Shown: positions 1 through 9,237, counted from the stretch's first letter. The stretch is DNA of 64,000 nucleotides from CAZWSX01 sp964636985 (GCA_964636985.1 CAZWSX010000001.1:372001-436000), one strand, 5' to 3'. Notes: generated by a model from the sequence alone, not told the origin. Program-made: numbers and translations.

Positions 1-1
1 C

Positions 2-493
2 AGCGTCTGTTTCAGCAAGGGCTTGGGAGCACCGGTTGGTTCGTGCCTGGCTGGCCCCAAAGAGATGATTCGCGAGGCCCGCCGGCATCGCAAATTGTTC
101 GGCGGCGCCATGCGACAAGCAGGAATTATCGCGGCCGGAGCGCTGTATGGTTTGCAACACCATCGCGAGCGCCTCGTCGAAGATCACCAAAACGCGAAGC
201 TCATCGAACAGGCGGTCCGCGATTCGCAGGGACTCACGCTGGCCGTGAGTTCCATCGACAGCAACATTGTGATCTGCAACGTCGATCCGCAGTTTGGCAC
301 GGCAGCCCAACTAGCGGGTGCGCTGGAGGCCCAAGGTATCTTGGCGATTGCCATCGCCAAACAGCGCGTGCGATTTGTCACACATCTCGATGTCGATCGC
401 GCCGGCTGCACTCGCGCGGCCGAAGTGCTGGTCGCTACCATGAAAAAGATGCGCGCTGGAGAGCTCAAAGGGATGAGCGCCGCGACCTACTAA
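2..493 (+). CDS. Low-specificity L-threonine aldolase, C-terminal part (partial)
   Basis: The 5' end lies outside the window. The visible 163 residues are the C-terminal part of a fold-type I PLP enzyme that cleaves L-threonine or allo-threonine to glycine and acetaldehyde in the cytoplasm. The fragment opens with FSKGLGAPVGS. In this family that motif carries the lysine that forms the Schiff base with PLP, and the following GAPVGS is also typical. The rest (FGGAMRQAG, then the small C-terminal domain with RFVTHLDVD) fits the aldolase family. The frame is open from base 2 to the stop at 491-493. A related beta-eliminating lyase cannot be fully excluded without the N-terminal half. The next gene is 128 bases away and looks unrelated. 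Confidence 0.85.
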   Translation, partial: SVCFSKGLGAPVGSCLAGPKEMIREARRHRKLFGGAMRQAGIIAAGALYGLQHHRERLVEDHQNAKLIEQAVRDSQGLTLAVSSIDSNIVICNVDPQFGTAAQLAGALEAQGILAIAIAKQRVRFVTHLDVDRAGCTRAAEVLVATMKKMRAGELKGMSAATY

Positions 494-621
494 CGGTTCA
501 AATGAGTGATCGCAGTGCGCCATTTGTTTGAAATCGCGCCTCAGCTTCTGTAGACTCACACCGGGCGGTCGCGGCCAGCGGCCTCCTTTCTGGAGTCGAT
601 CGTTTTGGCGGGAGCGATGGG

Positions 622-2640
622 ATGGCTCGGTGCTACGGCTGCGTAGTTTGTCTTTTCTTGACGGTCGCTAGTTTCGCTACCTCGCCGCTCACCGCGGACG
701 AACCCACTTCAGGCGAATTGTCCGAAGAACTCCTCGCCAAAGCGCGCGAATTGGTGAAGAGCTGGGACGGCCCGGCCCCGCGGCTCGAGTTCTCTGAAAA
801 ATGGCGGGTTTCACTACCGATTCGCGAATTCGCCCCCGTCGTATGGGCTGCTGAAAGTGACCGGCTGGCCGTTTTGACGACTGACAAGGAAGTGTTGGTG
901 CTCGATGCCAACGACGGTCACGAGTTGGCTCGCTTTAAAGGAAAGGTTGAGGATCGTTCGGACGCGGGGGACGCCAAAGGCCTTCCCCAGGCCATGGCGA
1001 TCACGCCTGATGGAATGCATGTGGCGATTGGTTGCACCGATGGCGTTGTCGTTTGGAATTGGGGCGAAGACAAAATTGAATTCGTCCATGGTTTTCCCAA
1101 AAACGGTGTGGTGGGCGTGCAAATCTCGGGGAACGGAAAGCAGATCCTGTTCGCCGATCGACGCAAGCTGTTTGGCTATTTCCCCTTGTTTGGGGGCGCG
1201 GGATTCGCCAACGGTTTCGTTACGCCTCTCGACACCCATCTCAGCGAATTGGCCATTGATTACGACGGTCGGCGGGTCATAGGGCGTTCCAGCCGGCCTC
1301 GCACGGTTTTCGAAGCTATTTTCGACGACAATCCTTCTCCCAATGAATTTCCGTGGGCACCGGCTATTGGATTTGAGGGAACTATCAGCGTCGCCGCAGG
1401 AAACAAAATGCGCGCCACCGGCGATCGTGAAGGACGCATCGCCGTTTTTGAGGCCCCGCTGAATACGAAAGGGGTGCCGAGGCTCACCGATCACACCACG
1501 GCCCCATTCGACCACCTGCATCGGGTGTATATCACGCCAGATGACCAATGGGCTATGGCCACTAGCTCTGGCGGCGACGTTGCCGTGCGACATACCGAAG
1601 GGAAAAAGGCCCTTTGGGTGGGCGTGATTCCCGACGTGCGAATTCGGGCCGTGCAGGCGGATTTTGGAGCCTTAGTCGCGACGAGTCGAAGTCCCGGCGA
1701 ACTGATTCGCTTTGACATGAAACCTCTGGCCCCTCATCCGGCCCACGAAATTGATGTGTGGATTGCGGACGTGGTGAGCCGAAAAGCGTTTGACGAAATC
1801 GACGCAGTGTTCGCTGTGCTGGCCGACGATCCCGGGGCGTTTCGTTCCATTCCGCACGAGTCAAAATTTTCGGCACTAGAGCGAGGCTTCATGTCGTTGC
1901 CTGTCCGCGCGGACGATCGGCAACCTTTCGAATTGGCCCGGGACGAGTGGCTGGCTACACGTTCGCACCGTCCCGGCGCCGCATACGCATTGGCGATGAA
2001 GAGGGTCGGCGACGCCTGGGAGGCTCGTGGCTCTGGATTGGCCTCTAGCGTTACGCCCCAAGGCTTCGAGGAGTTTCGTAAGCAACTAATGAGCGCCAAC
2101 GATGTGCTCGAACCATTTTTCAACGGCGACAAGCCTCCGCCATTCGATATGTACGGCCCATGGTTCGTGATGGGGACGGGGGCTTCCTGGTCTCCGCCGG
2201 TGATGCGTTTGCAGATCAAGCGGTTCCTCGAACGAATCGATCGATGGCACCCTTCCTGTGACAATGTCGCAACGATGTTGTTGCCTCGATGGCATGGCGA
2301 GCCAGACGATCCTCATAAGTTCGCGATGGCTCTGGAAGCGAAGTTGGGAGGTGAAGCCGGTAAGGCCGCTTACGCGCGAGTCGCCCTCGGGCTGGTGAAT
2401 TACCACGGTCGCGACGTGTGGGTGCAAAATCGCCGTCAACCGGGCGACCAAACTCCCACGCTCGGGTTCGACCTTCCCAAAACGAAGGCCGGCTTGCTGC
2501 ACATTTTGGAAAAAGAAACAGCGTACGTAGGACCGTCGTTTCTCAAACAGGTGTTGAGCGTGGCTCAGGGGGACTATGACGACGAGCTCACGAGCGCCGT
2601 GCTCCGCCGCAAGGAGCGAAGACTGCGAGGTGAGCAATGA
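622..2640 (+). CDS. Secreted WD40-like protein of unknown function, copy 1 of a tandem pair
   Basis: This 672-residue protein belongs to no family I recognise. It starts with a signal peptide (hydrophobic stretch, then SPLTADE), so it is probably periplasmic. Residues about 60-350 show weak WD40 or beta-propeller-like blades, for example MAITPDGMHVAIGCTDGVVVWNW and RVYITPDDQWAMATSSGGDVAVR. The second half is helical and contains conserved Trp/Pro motifs such as LPRWHGEPDDPHKFA. The start is set by GGAG at 611-614, seven bases before the ATG. The gene is a clear paralogue of the next one along its whole length, including the exact ending RGEQ. The stop overlaps an ATGATG at 2637, which opens a frame continuous with the second copy. 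Confidence 0.75.
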   Translation: MARCYGCVVCLFLTVASFATSPLTADEPTSGELSEELLAKARELVKSWDGPAPRLEFSEKWRVSLPIREFAPVVWAAESDRLAVLTTDKEVLVLDANDGHELARFKGKVEDRSDAGDAKGLPQAMAITPDGMHVAIGCTDGVVVWNWGEDKIEFVHGFPKNGVVGVQISGNGKQILFADRRKLFGYFPLFGGAGFANGFVTPLDTHLSELAIDYDGRRVIGRSSRPRTVFEAIFDDNPSPNEFPWAPAIGFEGTISVAAGNKMRATGDREGRIAVFEAPLNTKGVPRLTDHTTAPFDHLHRVYITPDDQWAMATSSGGDVAVRHTEGKKALWVGVIPDVRIRAVQADFGALVATSRSPGELIRFDMKPLAPHPAHEIDVWIADVVSRKAFDEIDAVFAVLADDPGAFRSIPHESKFSALERGFMSLPVRADDRQPFELARDEWLATRSHRPGAAYALAMKRVGDAWEARGSGLASSVTPQGFEEFRKQLMSANDVLEPFFNGDKPPPFDMYGPWFVMGTGASWSPPVMRLQIKRFLERIDRWHPSCDNVATMLLPRWHGEPDDPHKFAMALEAKLGGEAGKAAYARVALGLVNYHGRDVWVQNRRQPGDQTPTLGFDLPKTKAGLLHILEKETAYVGPSFLKQVLSVAQGDYDDELTSAVLRRKERRLRGEQ

Positions 2641-2729
2641 TGGGCCCAACCGCTTGCTTGGTAAAGTTCTTGCCCAGGCGAAATCGCTTTAGCGGCACGG
2701 TCGGAGTCGATGGTTTTCGGAGCGACGTC

Positions 2730-4736
2730 ATGACTCGTTGGTTCAGATGCGTTGCTGTCGTTTCCCTCGTGTGGATGGCGGTCTGCGTCTCCCCTTCTAG
2801 GTCGATGGCGGACGAATCTGCTTCGGGCGAATTGTCCGAAGAGCTCCTCGCCAAGGCGCGTGAACTGATAAAGGGCTGGAACCGCCCTGCCCCGCGCATC
2901 GCGTTCTCGGAAAAGTGGCGCGTCGCGCTGCCGATTCGCGAATTCGCTCCCGTGGCTTGGGCATCCGAAAGCGACCGTTTGGCCGTCCTCTCGCGCGAGG
3001 CGGAAGTGCTGGTGTTCGATGCGAGTAGCGGTCGCGAACTGGCCCGCTTCAAGGGAAAGGCCGAGGATCGCTCCGATTGCCCTGAGGCCAAAGGATTGCC
3101 GCGCTGCATCGCCATGTCGCCCGACGGAAAGCATGTCGCGATCGGCTGCACCGACGGCGTGCTGGTTTGGAATTGGCAGGCAAACAAAGTCGAGTTTGTG
3201 CATAGCGCCGCCACGGGAGGCGTCACGGAAGTCCGCATCTCGGGAAACGGCAAGCAGATTGTCTTTGCGGACCGGCGAAAAGGGATTGGCTACTATCCTT
3301 TGTTGGGAGGCAACGGCGCGCAGTCGAACGTAACCACTCCGCTAGGCAATCATGCGACCGACCTGGCCATCAATCACGATGGCACGCGTTATCTGGCGCG
3401 CCTCAGCCGAACGGAGCCGTTCACGGAGATGATTTCGGTCGAACCAGGCAAGCTCTTTGGACGGCCCGGCGCGTTCGCTGCCAATCTTTCCGATCCTATC
3501 TGCGCGGCTGCGGGACAGACGCTTCGCGTCCTTGGAAACTCCAAGGGAGGGCTAACCGTGTTCGAATCGCCGGACAAGGTCGACGGTCCGAACTCGCCCA
3601 TTTCGTATGTTGTGGTCCCGTTCGATCATGTCCATCGCGTCTATATTTCGCGTGATGAATCGCTCGCGATGGCCACCACCTCGGGGGGCGACGTGGCGGC
3701 GCGGCCTGCCGATACAAGCCACGCGTTCTGGGTGGGCAGCATTCCCAGCGTGCGCATTCGGGACGTTCGATCGGACTTTCGAGCTTTGGCCGCTGTTACG
3801 GCATCCGGTGAGCTGGTCCGCTTCGATGTTCAACCCATGGCATCCCATCCTGCACGAGAAATGGAAATCTGGGCTCACGAAGCCATCAAACGCAAAGCCT
3901 ACGACGAGATCGACGCGGTCTTCGCCGTTGCCGCCAAGGAGGGGAGGTTTGCGTTCGACCAGTCCATGACGAAGTTCGCCAGGCTCGCCGAGGAGTTTGA
4001 TCGAGTGCCGATTCGAACTGAGGGCCGGGCCGCCTTTCTTGAGGCGCAAAAGGAATGGCTCGCGACTCACTCGCATCGCGTTGGTGCGGCTTACGTGGGG
4101 GCGATGGCGAATGTTCAACTAGCGTGGCAGGCGCGTGGGACCGGGTTCGCCTTCACCGTCGCTGAGGAAGGCGCTGAGAAGTTTCGAAAACATCTGCTCA
4201 TTGCTCACGAATTGCTTGATCCATTCTTCAACGGCGATGAGCCGCCGCCCGTCGATCTTTACGATCCCTGGTTCGAGGTCGGCAAGGGCGCCGGCTGGCC
4301 TGCCAACGTGATCCGCCATCACATTAGCGAACTTGCACGGCGGGTCGACGGTTGGTATCCCGGCTGCCATACCGCGGCCGAGTTGCTTTTGCCCCGATGG
4401 CATGGCGAACCCGACGACTGCCACAAGTTCGCCTGTCTCATTCGTGACCAGGTGGGCGGCGATGCTGGCAAGATGGCCTACGCCCGAATTGCCACCGGAC
4501 TCTATGGCTACCACGGGAACGACGTGTGGATTCAAGACAATCGCCGGGATTCCACGGAGACTTTAGGTTTCAACTATCCCGAGACACTGGCCGGCCTCAA
4601 GTTGGTTTTCGAGAAAGGGCATCCACCACCTCAGTTTATTGAGTGGGTGTGGAAGATCGCGCGCGATCGCGGCGACAACGAGTTGGTAGCCGCCATCATG
4701 GGTTGCCGGGAACGCATTCTGCGAGGTGAGCAATGA
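2730..4736 (+). CDS. Secreted WD40-like protein of unknown function, copy 2 of a tandem pair
   Basis: This 668-residue protein is a full-length paralogue of the protein encoded just upstream. It shares the signal peptide layout, the SGELSEELLAKARELIKGW segment, the propeller-like middle (AMSPDGKHVAIGCTDGVLVWNW) and the LLPRWHGEPDD motif. I chose ATG 2730 because it has GGAG seven bases upstream and begins directly with a signal peptide (MTRWFRCVAVVSLVWMAV, then SMADE). An in-frame ATG at 2637, overlapping the stop of copy 1, would add 31 residues before the signal peptide and is less likely. The gene ends with gaggtgagcaATGA, where the next gene starts inside the stop, so the three genes probably form one translationally coupled operon. 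Confidence 0.72.
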   Translation: MTRWFRCVAVVSLVWMAVCVSPSRSMADESASGELSEELLAKARELIKGWNRPAPRIAFSEKWRVALPIREFAPVAWASESDRLAVLSREAEVLVFDASSGRELARFKGKAEDRSDCPEAKGLPRCIAMSPDGKHVAIGCTDGVLVWNWQANKVEFVHSAATGGVTEVRISGNGKQIVFADRRKGIGYYPLLGGNGAQSNVTTPLGNHATDLAINHDGTRYLARLSRTEPFTEMISVEPGKLFGRPGAFAANLSDPICAAAGQTLRVLGNSKGGLTVFESPDKVDGPNSPISYVVVPFDHVHRVYISRDESLAMATTSGGDVAARPADTSHAFWVGSIPSVRIRDVRSDFRALAAVTASGELVRFDVQPMASHPAREMEIWAHEAIKRKAYDEIDAVFAVAAKEGRFAFDQSMTKFARLAEEFDRVPIRTEGRAAFLEAQKEWLATHSHRVGAAYVGAMANVQLAWQARGTGFAFTVAEEGAEKFRKHLLIAHELLDPFFNGDEPPPVDLYDPWFEVGKGAGWPANVIRHHISELARRVDGWYPGCHTAAELLLPRWHGEPDDCHKFACLIRDQVGGDAGKMAYARIATGLYGYHGNDVWIQDNRRDSTETLGFNYPETLAGLKLVFEKGHPPPQFIEWVWKIARDRGDNELVAAIMGCRERILRGEQ

Positions 4737-5797
4737 TTCGCAATTTCAAGTACAGCCCATGCCGCGGGCATCATTTCGCGTTTTGTGTTGCACGGCACGT
4801 AGTCTGCGCGTTGAGTCTCTGTGCGCTAAGTCTCTGTGCGCTACTTGTCGGATGCGGTCCGTCGCAGCGCGAGCAGCAACAGCAGGAGGTCGCCGAAGCG
4901 CTACGGAAGCTCGGACACTCGGAAGAGACGATCGCCGCTGAACTCAAAAAAACAGCCGAAAGCGCTAAGAACAATCCTGGCCCGACGAAAAAAGCAGCCG
5001 AAGGCACGCAGAACACCCTTGGTCCAACCCAAAACGCTGCCGCCTTGTCCAGGAGCTCCCGTGCCGCTATGAGGTTCGAGCCTGGATGGCGCGCGAGCAC
5101 GATCATCCCCGGCCGGGAAAGGATGCCGCCGCAGCAGCTCGCCGATGCGATTCTGAACGGGGAAAATCCGACACCTCAGGACGTCATCGACTTTCTCCAA
5201 ACCTGTTCTGTGTCTCCACCTGGCCGTGACCTGCTCATGAAGATTGCCGCGCGCGCCGTGGAGATTTGTCCGCCAAACGATTTCAGCCTCGTCTTCATTG
5301 CCAATGGCCTGCTCGAATACGGCCAGGAGAATCCAAATCAGGGCGATTCGGCAATGGATGCGACCGTGGGGCTCATTGAAGCGGTTGCCGATGCCGAAGA
5401 GAACCGCTACGACGCTGTCTCAGGGGACGCCGTCTATGTCGGGATCGCAGAGAGTCTCATGCACTCCAGGGCCGCAAATATCACGGGCAACGTGCGGCTG
5501 AATAGCCGCGGGCAGCCAGACATGAGGAACTACTACTTTTCCGACCGGCAAAATCGGAGCGATCTGCTCCTGGTTCACCTCGATTACGAGCGCCTCGTCC
5601 GCGGCGTGCAGGCTCGCCTCAATGCAGACCCGGACGTTGGGATCTCAGTGATGGCCGTAGAACTTGGTTACCGGACGCGCGACAAAGGGCTCGCTCGACT
5701 CGGCCTGCGATTCTTCGAGAGGAACCCCGAAGCCATCAATCAGCCAGACAAGCCCCGTGACTTGTCGGCGCACTTAGAATGGGCGAGGCTGCCTTAG
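4733..5797 (+). CDS. Lipoprotein of unknown function, coupled to the tandem pair
   Basis: This 354-residue protein has a long, basic, Cys-rich leader ending in the lipobox LVGC at about residue 41, so it is predicted to be a lipoprotein. A Gln-rich and Lys-rich stretch follows (REQQQQEV, then KKTAESAKNNPGPTKKAAE) with short imperfect repeats. After that comes a helical domain of about 250 residues that I cannot assign. The start overlaps the stop of the preceding gene (ATGA, 4733-4736), and gaggtgag upstream serves as ribosome binding site. Inside the leader a 15-base tandem duplication (4814-4828 and 4829-4843) encodes the repeated LCALS segments. Co-translation with the two secreted paralogues suggests a common envelope function, which is inference. 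Confidence 0.7.
   Translation: MIRNFKYSPCRGHHFAFCVARHVVCALSLCALSLCALLVGCGPSQREQQQQEVAEALRKLGHSEETIAAELKKTAESAKNNPGPTKKAAEGTQNTLGPTQNAAALSRSSRAAMRFEPGWRASTIIPGRERMPPQQLADAILNGENPTPQDVIDFLQTCSVSPPGRDLLMKIAARAVEICPPNDFSLVFIANGLLEYGQENPNQGDSAMDATVGLIEAVADAEENRYDAVSGDAVYVGIAESLMHSRAANITGNVRLNSRGQPDMRNYYFSDRQNRSDLLLVHLDYERLVRGVQARLNADPDVGISVMAVELGYRTRDKGLARLGLRFFERNPEAINQPDKPRDLSAHLEWARLP
4814..4843 (+). repeat. 15-base tandem duplication in a lipoprotein signal peptide
   Basis: AGTCTCTGTGCGCTA occurs twice, head to tail and in frame. It lengthens the hydrophobic core of the signal peptide (CALSLCALSLCALL). It looks like a recent slippage event. Confidence 0.85.
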
Positions 5798-5828
5798 TCG
5801 TGTGTCACTGAGTGCGGCAGCGGCGAGG

Positions 5829-6539
5829 CTACGCTTTGCCGGCGATCTTCGCCGCCAACTTCTTGGCCAACTGCTCGCGGCGGCTGGCCTTGTACCCGTA
5901 CTCGAGGGCGAACCACTCCGCGTAGCGCTCGCGGTCGACGTAGCTGGTGTTGCGGGCGTCGATCAGGTGGCCCAGTTCGTGGATCAGGATGTTGTTGAGG
6001 TAGAAGTCGCGGATCGCTTCTTCGCTCCACACCAACCGCCACAGGCCGTCCGTTTGGCGCCAGCGGGCGCCGTACTGCTTGGCCTCGATCCGCTGGGCCG
6101 GCTTGGGAGGATGAGGAAACGTTTCCACCAGGTCGATCTCGACCGGGTACAGGTAGATCGTCGAACCCCATTGCATGCCGTAGCAGGGGAACGCCCGCTT
6201 CTTGCGAGTCATCTGGCTCAATTGGACGACGTTAAGGCCTTCGAGCATCCAACTAGGGAGCTTGGCCAACCGTTCGACCACGTCGGCAGGGGAAACAATG
6301 TGCCGATAACCCTCGCCGGGCTTTTGCACGATCACTTCGAAGCTGCCGCCGACCTCGCCCGTCGGCTCGTACCACGACTCGGGCGGTAGAAACGTGCGCG
6401 GAGAACTCACGGCCACGCCACGAGCGCGCTTGCCAGCCATTGGACGAAGATTGCGCTGGCCGGACACGGCTGCGTTGTTCTTAGCAGGCGTTGCGTTGCG
6501 AATGTGCTGTGATGTTCTGCGAGTCATGACACTACCCAT
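5829..6539 (-). CDS. HELGH-motif putative zinc metalloprotease
   Basis: This 236-residue protein carries NNILIHELGHLIDARN at about residues 180-195. The HExxH signature binds a catalytic zinc in zincin peptidases, and a Glu a short distance downstream (in YAEWFALEYG) could be the third ligand. There is no evident signal peptide; the N-terminus is basic (MTRRTSQHIRN), so it is probably cytoplasmic. An alternative start at the second Met would shorten it by four residues. The rest matches no family I can name. The gene lies downstream of the kinase gene on the same strand but is separated by about 290 bases with hairpins, so it is probably transcribed independently. Peptidase activity is inferred from the motif alone. 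Confidence 0.65.
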   Translation of the reverse strand: MGSVMTRRTSQHIRNATPAKNNAAVSGQRNLRPMAGKRARGVAVSSPRTFLPPESWYEPTGEVGGSFEVIVQKPGEGYRHIVSPADVVERLAKLPSWMLEGLNVVQLSQMTRKKRAFPCYGMQWGSTIYLYPVEIDLVETFPHPPKPAQRIEAKQYGARWRQTDGLWRLVWSEEAIRDFYLNNILIHELGHLIDARNTSYVDRERYAEWFALEYGYKASRREQLAKKLAAKIAGKA

Positions 6540-6714
6540 CGGGTTTTCGCCAAGCCGGAAAGCTGGTCAGGGCCCCGTCTCATCCCTCCATCAATCCTAC
6601 GAAGCCCGCCGAGAGGAATACAAGCAGATTTCTTAAGTGGCTATTTGCCAAGAACTTACGATCGCTAGCGGTTGACCAAAGGTGTCAAGGGTGGGGGAGA
6701 TTTGCCGGCGGGGA

Positions 6715-6760
6715 CACCCATCTTTTGGGTGGTTCTTGAGGGTCGCAAATGGACCCTCAA
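6715..6760 (-). terminator. Two hairpins downstream of the kinase gene
   Basis: Two perfect inverted repeats lie 70-120 bases past the kinase stop codon. The first has stem TTGAGGGTC/GACCCTCAA with a 7-base loop (6736-6760). The second has stem CACCCA/TGGGTG with a 5-base loop (about 6715-6731). No clear U-tract follows on the minus strand, so intrinsic termination is only possible, not certain. Confidence 0.45.
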
Positions 6761-6830
6761 AACGTGCCGACGAAGGCACGGGATGATGCCACGGCGCATC
6801 ACACGATGTTCAGAGGAGCTCGCGTAGCGA

Positions 6831-8687
6831 TCAGTTGCGATCGTGCGAAGAAGGCGTTACGAGCAAGCTGGTGTCTGTTTTGGGAACCGGCGACGCTGGC
6901 TGCTGTGGGTTTTGGCGAGGGGTTGAAGTGTCTCCACCCCCTGCCATCAACAGAATCGCTGCCAGGATACCGAACACCGTTACGGCGACCGCAACCCAAG
7001 CCCACAGAGGGATGTTTTGCGCCGGCGACGACGGACGAACACGCTCCGAGGCGGTGTCAAAGTCGAGCGAAGGCAATCCCTGCGGCGTCAAAAAGGGATC
7101 GGAGGGCATCATTTGCCCGCCACCTTGGCCAATCATCGCGCCTTGTCCGACCGTACCATACCCAATCGCGGCGCCTTGAGTGGGGAATTGGCCGCTGACA
7201 AACTCGTCCAATCCGATCGAACCGTCGGACGGCCCGCCGAATGGATTTGGCATCGGGGCTGGGAACGTAGTCGCCTTCGCTTTGGGAAGCGCCCGGGCAA
7301 CCTTCATTTCGCCGGAAGTGCTGCCAACGGGTTTACCCGCCGAGGACAGCTTGTCCGAACCTTTTCCTGAACCCTTATTGGAACCTTTGTTCGACCCCGA
7401 ACCCTTGCTGGAGCCCGATCCGCCGGTCACGCCCAGCGTGTTCGACTTGCTCGAACCGGCGGTATCGCCTTCTCGCAAGCCAGTGATCGTGTCGCGGCCT
7501 TCGTCGGCCAGAGCATCACCCGATTTGGCTGCCGGGCTGACCGTGTTCGACGGAATCGACCTTCGAGGCAGCGGCGAAATCCGCCCGGCGCTCGAGGCAT
7601 TGCCCACTTTGGGAAACTCAAGCGTGGGGGCCTCGAAACCGCGGCGTTCCAGCCAGGTATGCAGGGCCGCAGCAACGTCGCGGGCCGTTTGATACCGGCG
7701 CTCCGGTTTCTTTTGCATCATCCGGAAGCAGATATCCGCCAGGTCGCGCGGGCAATCGGGACGATGCACCAGGATGTCGGAAGGCATTTCCTTCTGGTGC
7801 TTGGCGATCCGCTGAGCCAGCGTTCCATCGTTGAACGGGGGCCGGCCCGTCAACAAATAATAAAGCGTACAACCCAAACCGTAGATGTCGGCTCGCAGGT
7901 CGACCTTGTGGCTGTTCAAGGCCTGCTCGGGGGCCAGATAATCGGCTGTCCCCAGCACGTTTTCGTTGTGCGCGACGGTTAGCGATGGCTGGTCGGAATT
8001 CGACATCAAAGCCAAACCGAGGTCAAGAACCTTCACCTGCCCGCGGTCGTCGAGCAGCAAATTGGCAGGCTTGATATCGCGATGAATCAGCCCCGCTTCA
8101 TGCGCGTGCTGCAAGCCTTCGGCCGCCTGAATGATGTAGCGGCAGGCGTTATCGAGACTGATAACTCCATGGTCCTTGACCAGATTCTGTAAGTCTTTGC
8201 CCGGCACATACTCCATCACGATGTAGTGCTGGCCGTTTTCCTCGGCGACGTCGTACGCCCGCACGATGTTGCGGTGGTCGAGCTTGGCCGTCGCCTGGGC
8301 TTCAAGATGAAAGCGAGCCAGGTAGGACGAATCGTTGACGCGATTTCTCGGCAGGACCTTGATCGCTCGCAACTGCTTCATCAGCGCATGTTCGGCCAGA
8401 TAAACGCTGCTCATCCCGCCCGAGCCGATATGCTCCAGCAGGCGATATCGCCCCAGGAAGAAGCCGCGGAACTTGCGGTCGCGCAGCTTGGCTGCATGCC
8501 AGTTGGTGATCAATCCCTTGTCGACGAAGTGCGTGAAGACCGCTTCCGTCGATTCGGGCAATTGGCCACCATTGGCTGCCGCGAGTTCGTCGAGCTCCGC
8601 CTGCAACCGTTCCGCTTGGATGAGGTTGCTCTTCTGCAACAACTCAACCACGTTGGGAACGGTAAGGGCGGCCGTGTTGGCTGGCAT
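6831..8687 (-). CDS. Membrane-anchored serine/threonine protein kinase (PknB/Hanks type)
   Basis: This 618-residue protein contains an N-terminal helical region (about 1-75), a complete Hanks-type kinase domain (about 80-345), a long Ser/Gly/Pro-rich linker and one membrane segment (PLWAWVAVAVTVFGILAAILL) near residue 580. Kinase motifs seen are the Gly-rich loop GSGGMSSVY, K110 in AIKVL, the catalytic loop HRDIKPANL (D204), DLG at 222-224 in place of DFG, and GTADYLAPEQ. DLG is common in planctomycete kinases and is compatible with activity. The linker contains a low-complexity GSGSNKGSNKGSGKGS stretch. With only about 25 residues beyond the membrane segment there is no extracytoplasmic sensor domain, so signals probably reach it through the N-terminal region. 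Targets are unknown. Confidence 0.93.
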   Translation of the reverse strand: MPANTAALTVPNVVELLQKSNLIQAERLQAELDELAAANGGQLPESTEAVFTHFVDKGLITNWHAAKLRDRKFRGFFLGRYRLLEHIGSGGMSSVYLAEHALMKQLRAIKVLPRNRVNDSSYLARFHLEAQATAKLDHRNIVRAYDVAEENGQHYIVMEYVPGKDLQNLVKDHGVISLDNACRYIIQAAEGLQHAHEAGLIHRDIKPANLLLDDRGQVKVLDLGLALMSNSDQPSLTVAHNENVLGTADYLAPEQALNSHKVDLRADIYGLGCTLYYLLTGRPPFNDGTLAQRIAKHQKEMPSDILVHRPDCPRDLADICFRMMQKKPERRYQTARDVAAALHTWLERRGFEAPTLEFPKVGNASSAGRISPLPRRSIPSNTVSPAAKSGDALADEGRDTITGLREGDTAGSSKSNTLGVTGGSGSSKGSGSNKGSNKGSGKGSDKLSSAGKPVGSTSGEMKVARALPKAKATTFPAPMPNPFGGPSDGSIGLDEFVSGQFPTQGAAIGYGTVGQGAMIGQGGGQMMPSDPFLTPQGLPSLDFDTASERVRPSSPAQNIPLWAWVAVAVTVFGILAAILLMAGGGDTSTPRQNPQQPASPVPKTDTSLLVTPSSHDRN

Positions 8688-8979
8688 GCCGAAACCTCGC
8701 GATCAAATCGCGCGCGAAAACAACGTTGAAGCGAAAACGGTATTCCGAACGAAAAGTCTCGGATTGTCTGGGAAAAGCCCGTTAAAATCGGGAAAACGAC
8801 AAAGTTTCGAGAGAAAGATTACCCCTATCCAGGAGAGTCGTAAAGCATTTCTTACCGTAATTCTAACCACAATTTAGATTTAGTCACACCGATTCGACGC
8901 CCTTGGCATCGAATTCGAAGTGAAAGTTGTGGCGCCGATAAGCGGATTGCTCGTCGACACATCCTGACAGGATTGACAA

Positions 8980-9237
8980 GTGAACCCCTCTACTGCAACT
9001 TCGGTACCATCTGTCGTTATCTTTACCCGGGCAAACTGCTGTCTTTGCCATGATGCCGAGGAACTCTTGAAGCGTTACGGGATGGCGCCCGTGATGGTCG
9101 ATATCGATCGAGATCCTGAATTGCAGAAGCGCTTTACCGAATGCGTTCCGGTGGTGCAAATCGATGGTGTGATTCGCTTTCGCGGCCGCGTCAACGAGGT
9201 GCTCTTGCGCCGTCTCGTATCACGCAAGACCGATTAA
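8980..9237 (+). CDS. Glutaredoxin-like thioredoxin-fold protein
   Basis: This is an 85-residue protein. The N-terminal strand VVIFTRANCCLCHDAEELL carries a CxxC redox motif (CCLC) in the position used by glutaredoxins. The cis-Pro segment follows in CVPVVQIDGV, and the end of the fold is FRGRVNEVLLRRL. It resembles the short DUF836/glutaredoxin-2-like family, which probably reduces or senses disulphides in the cytoplasm; the substrate is unknown. The start is GTG at 8980 with AGGA about ten bases upstream. It converges on purF, and a hairpin lies between them. Confidence 0.8.
   Translation: MNPSTATSVPSVVIFTRANCCLCHDAEELLKRYGMAPVMVDIDRDPELQKRFTECVPVVQIDGVIRFRGRVNEVLLRRLVSRKTD

Noticed and set aside
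2637..2729. N-terminal extension of the second tandem paralogue from ATG 2637
   Set aside because: It would place 31 residues before the signal peptide. ATG 2730 has its own GGAG and a clean leader.
7354..7430. Repetitive Gly/Ser/Lys codons in the kinase linker as a possible CRISPR or satellite array
   Set aside because: The units are short, imperfect and coding (GSGSNKGSNKGSGKGS); there are no spacers.
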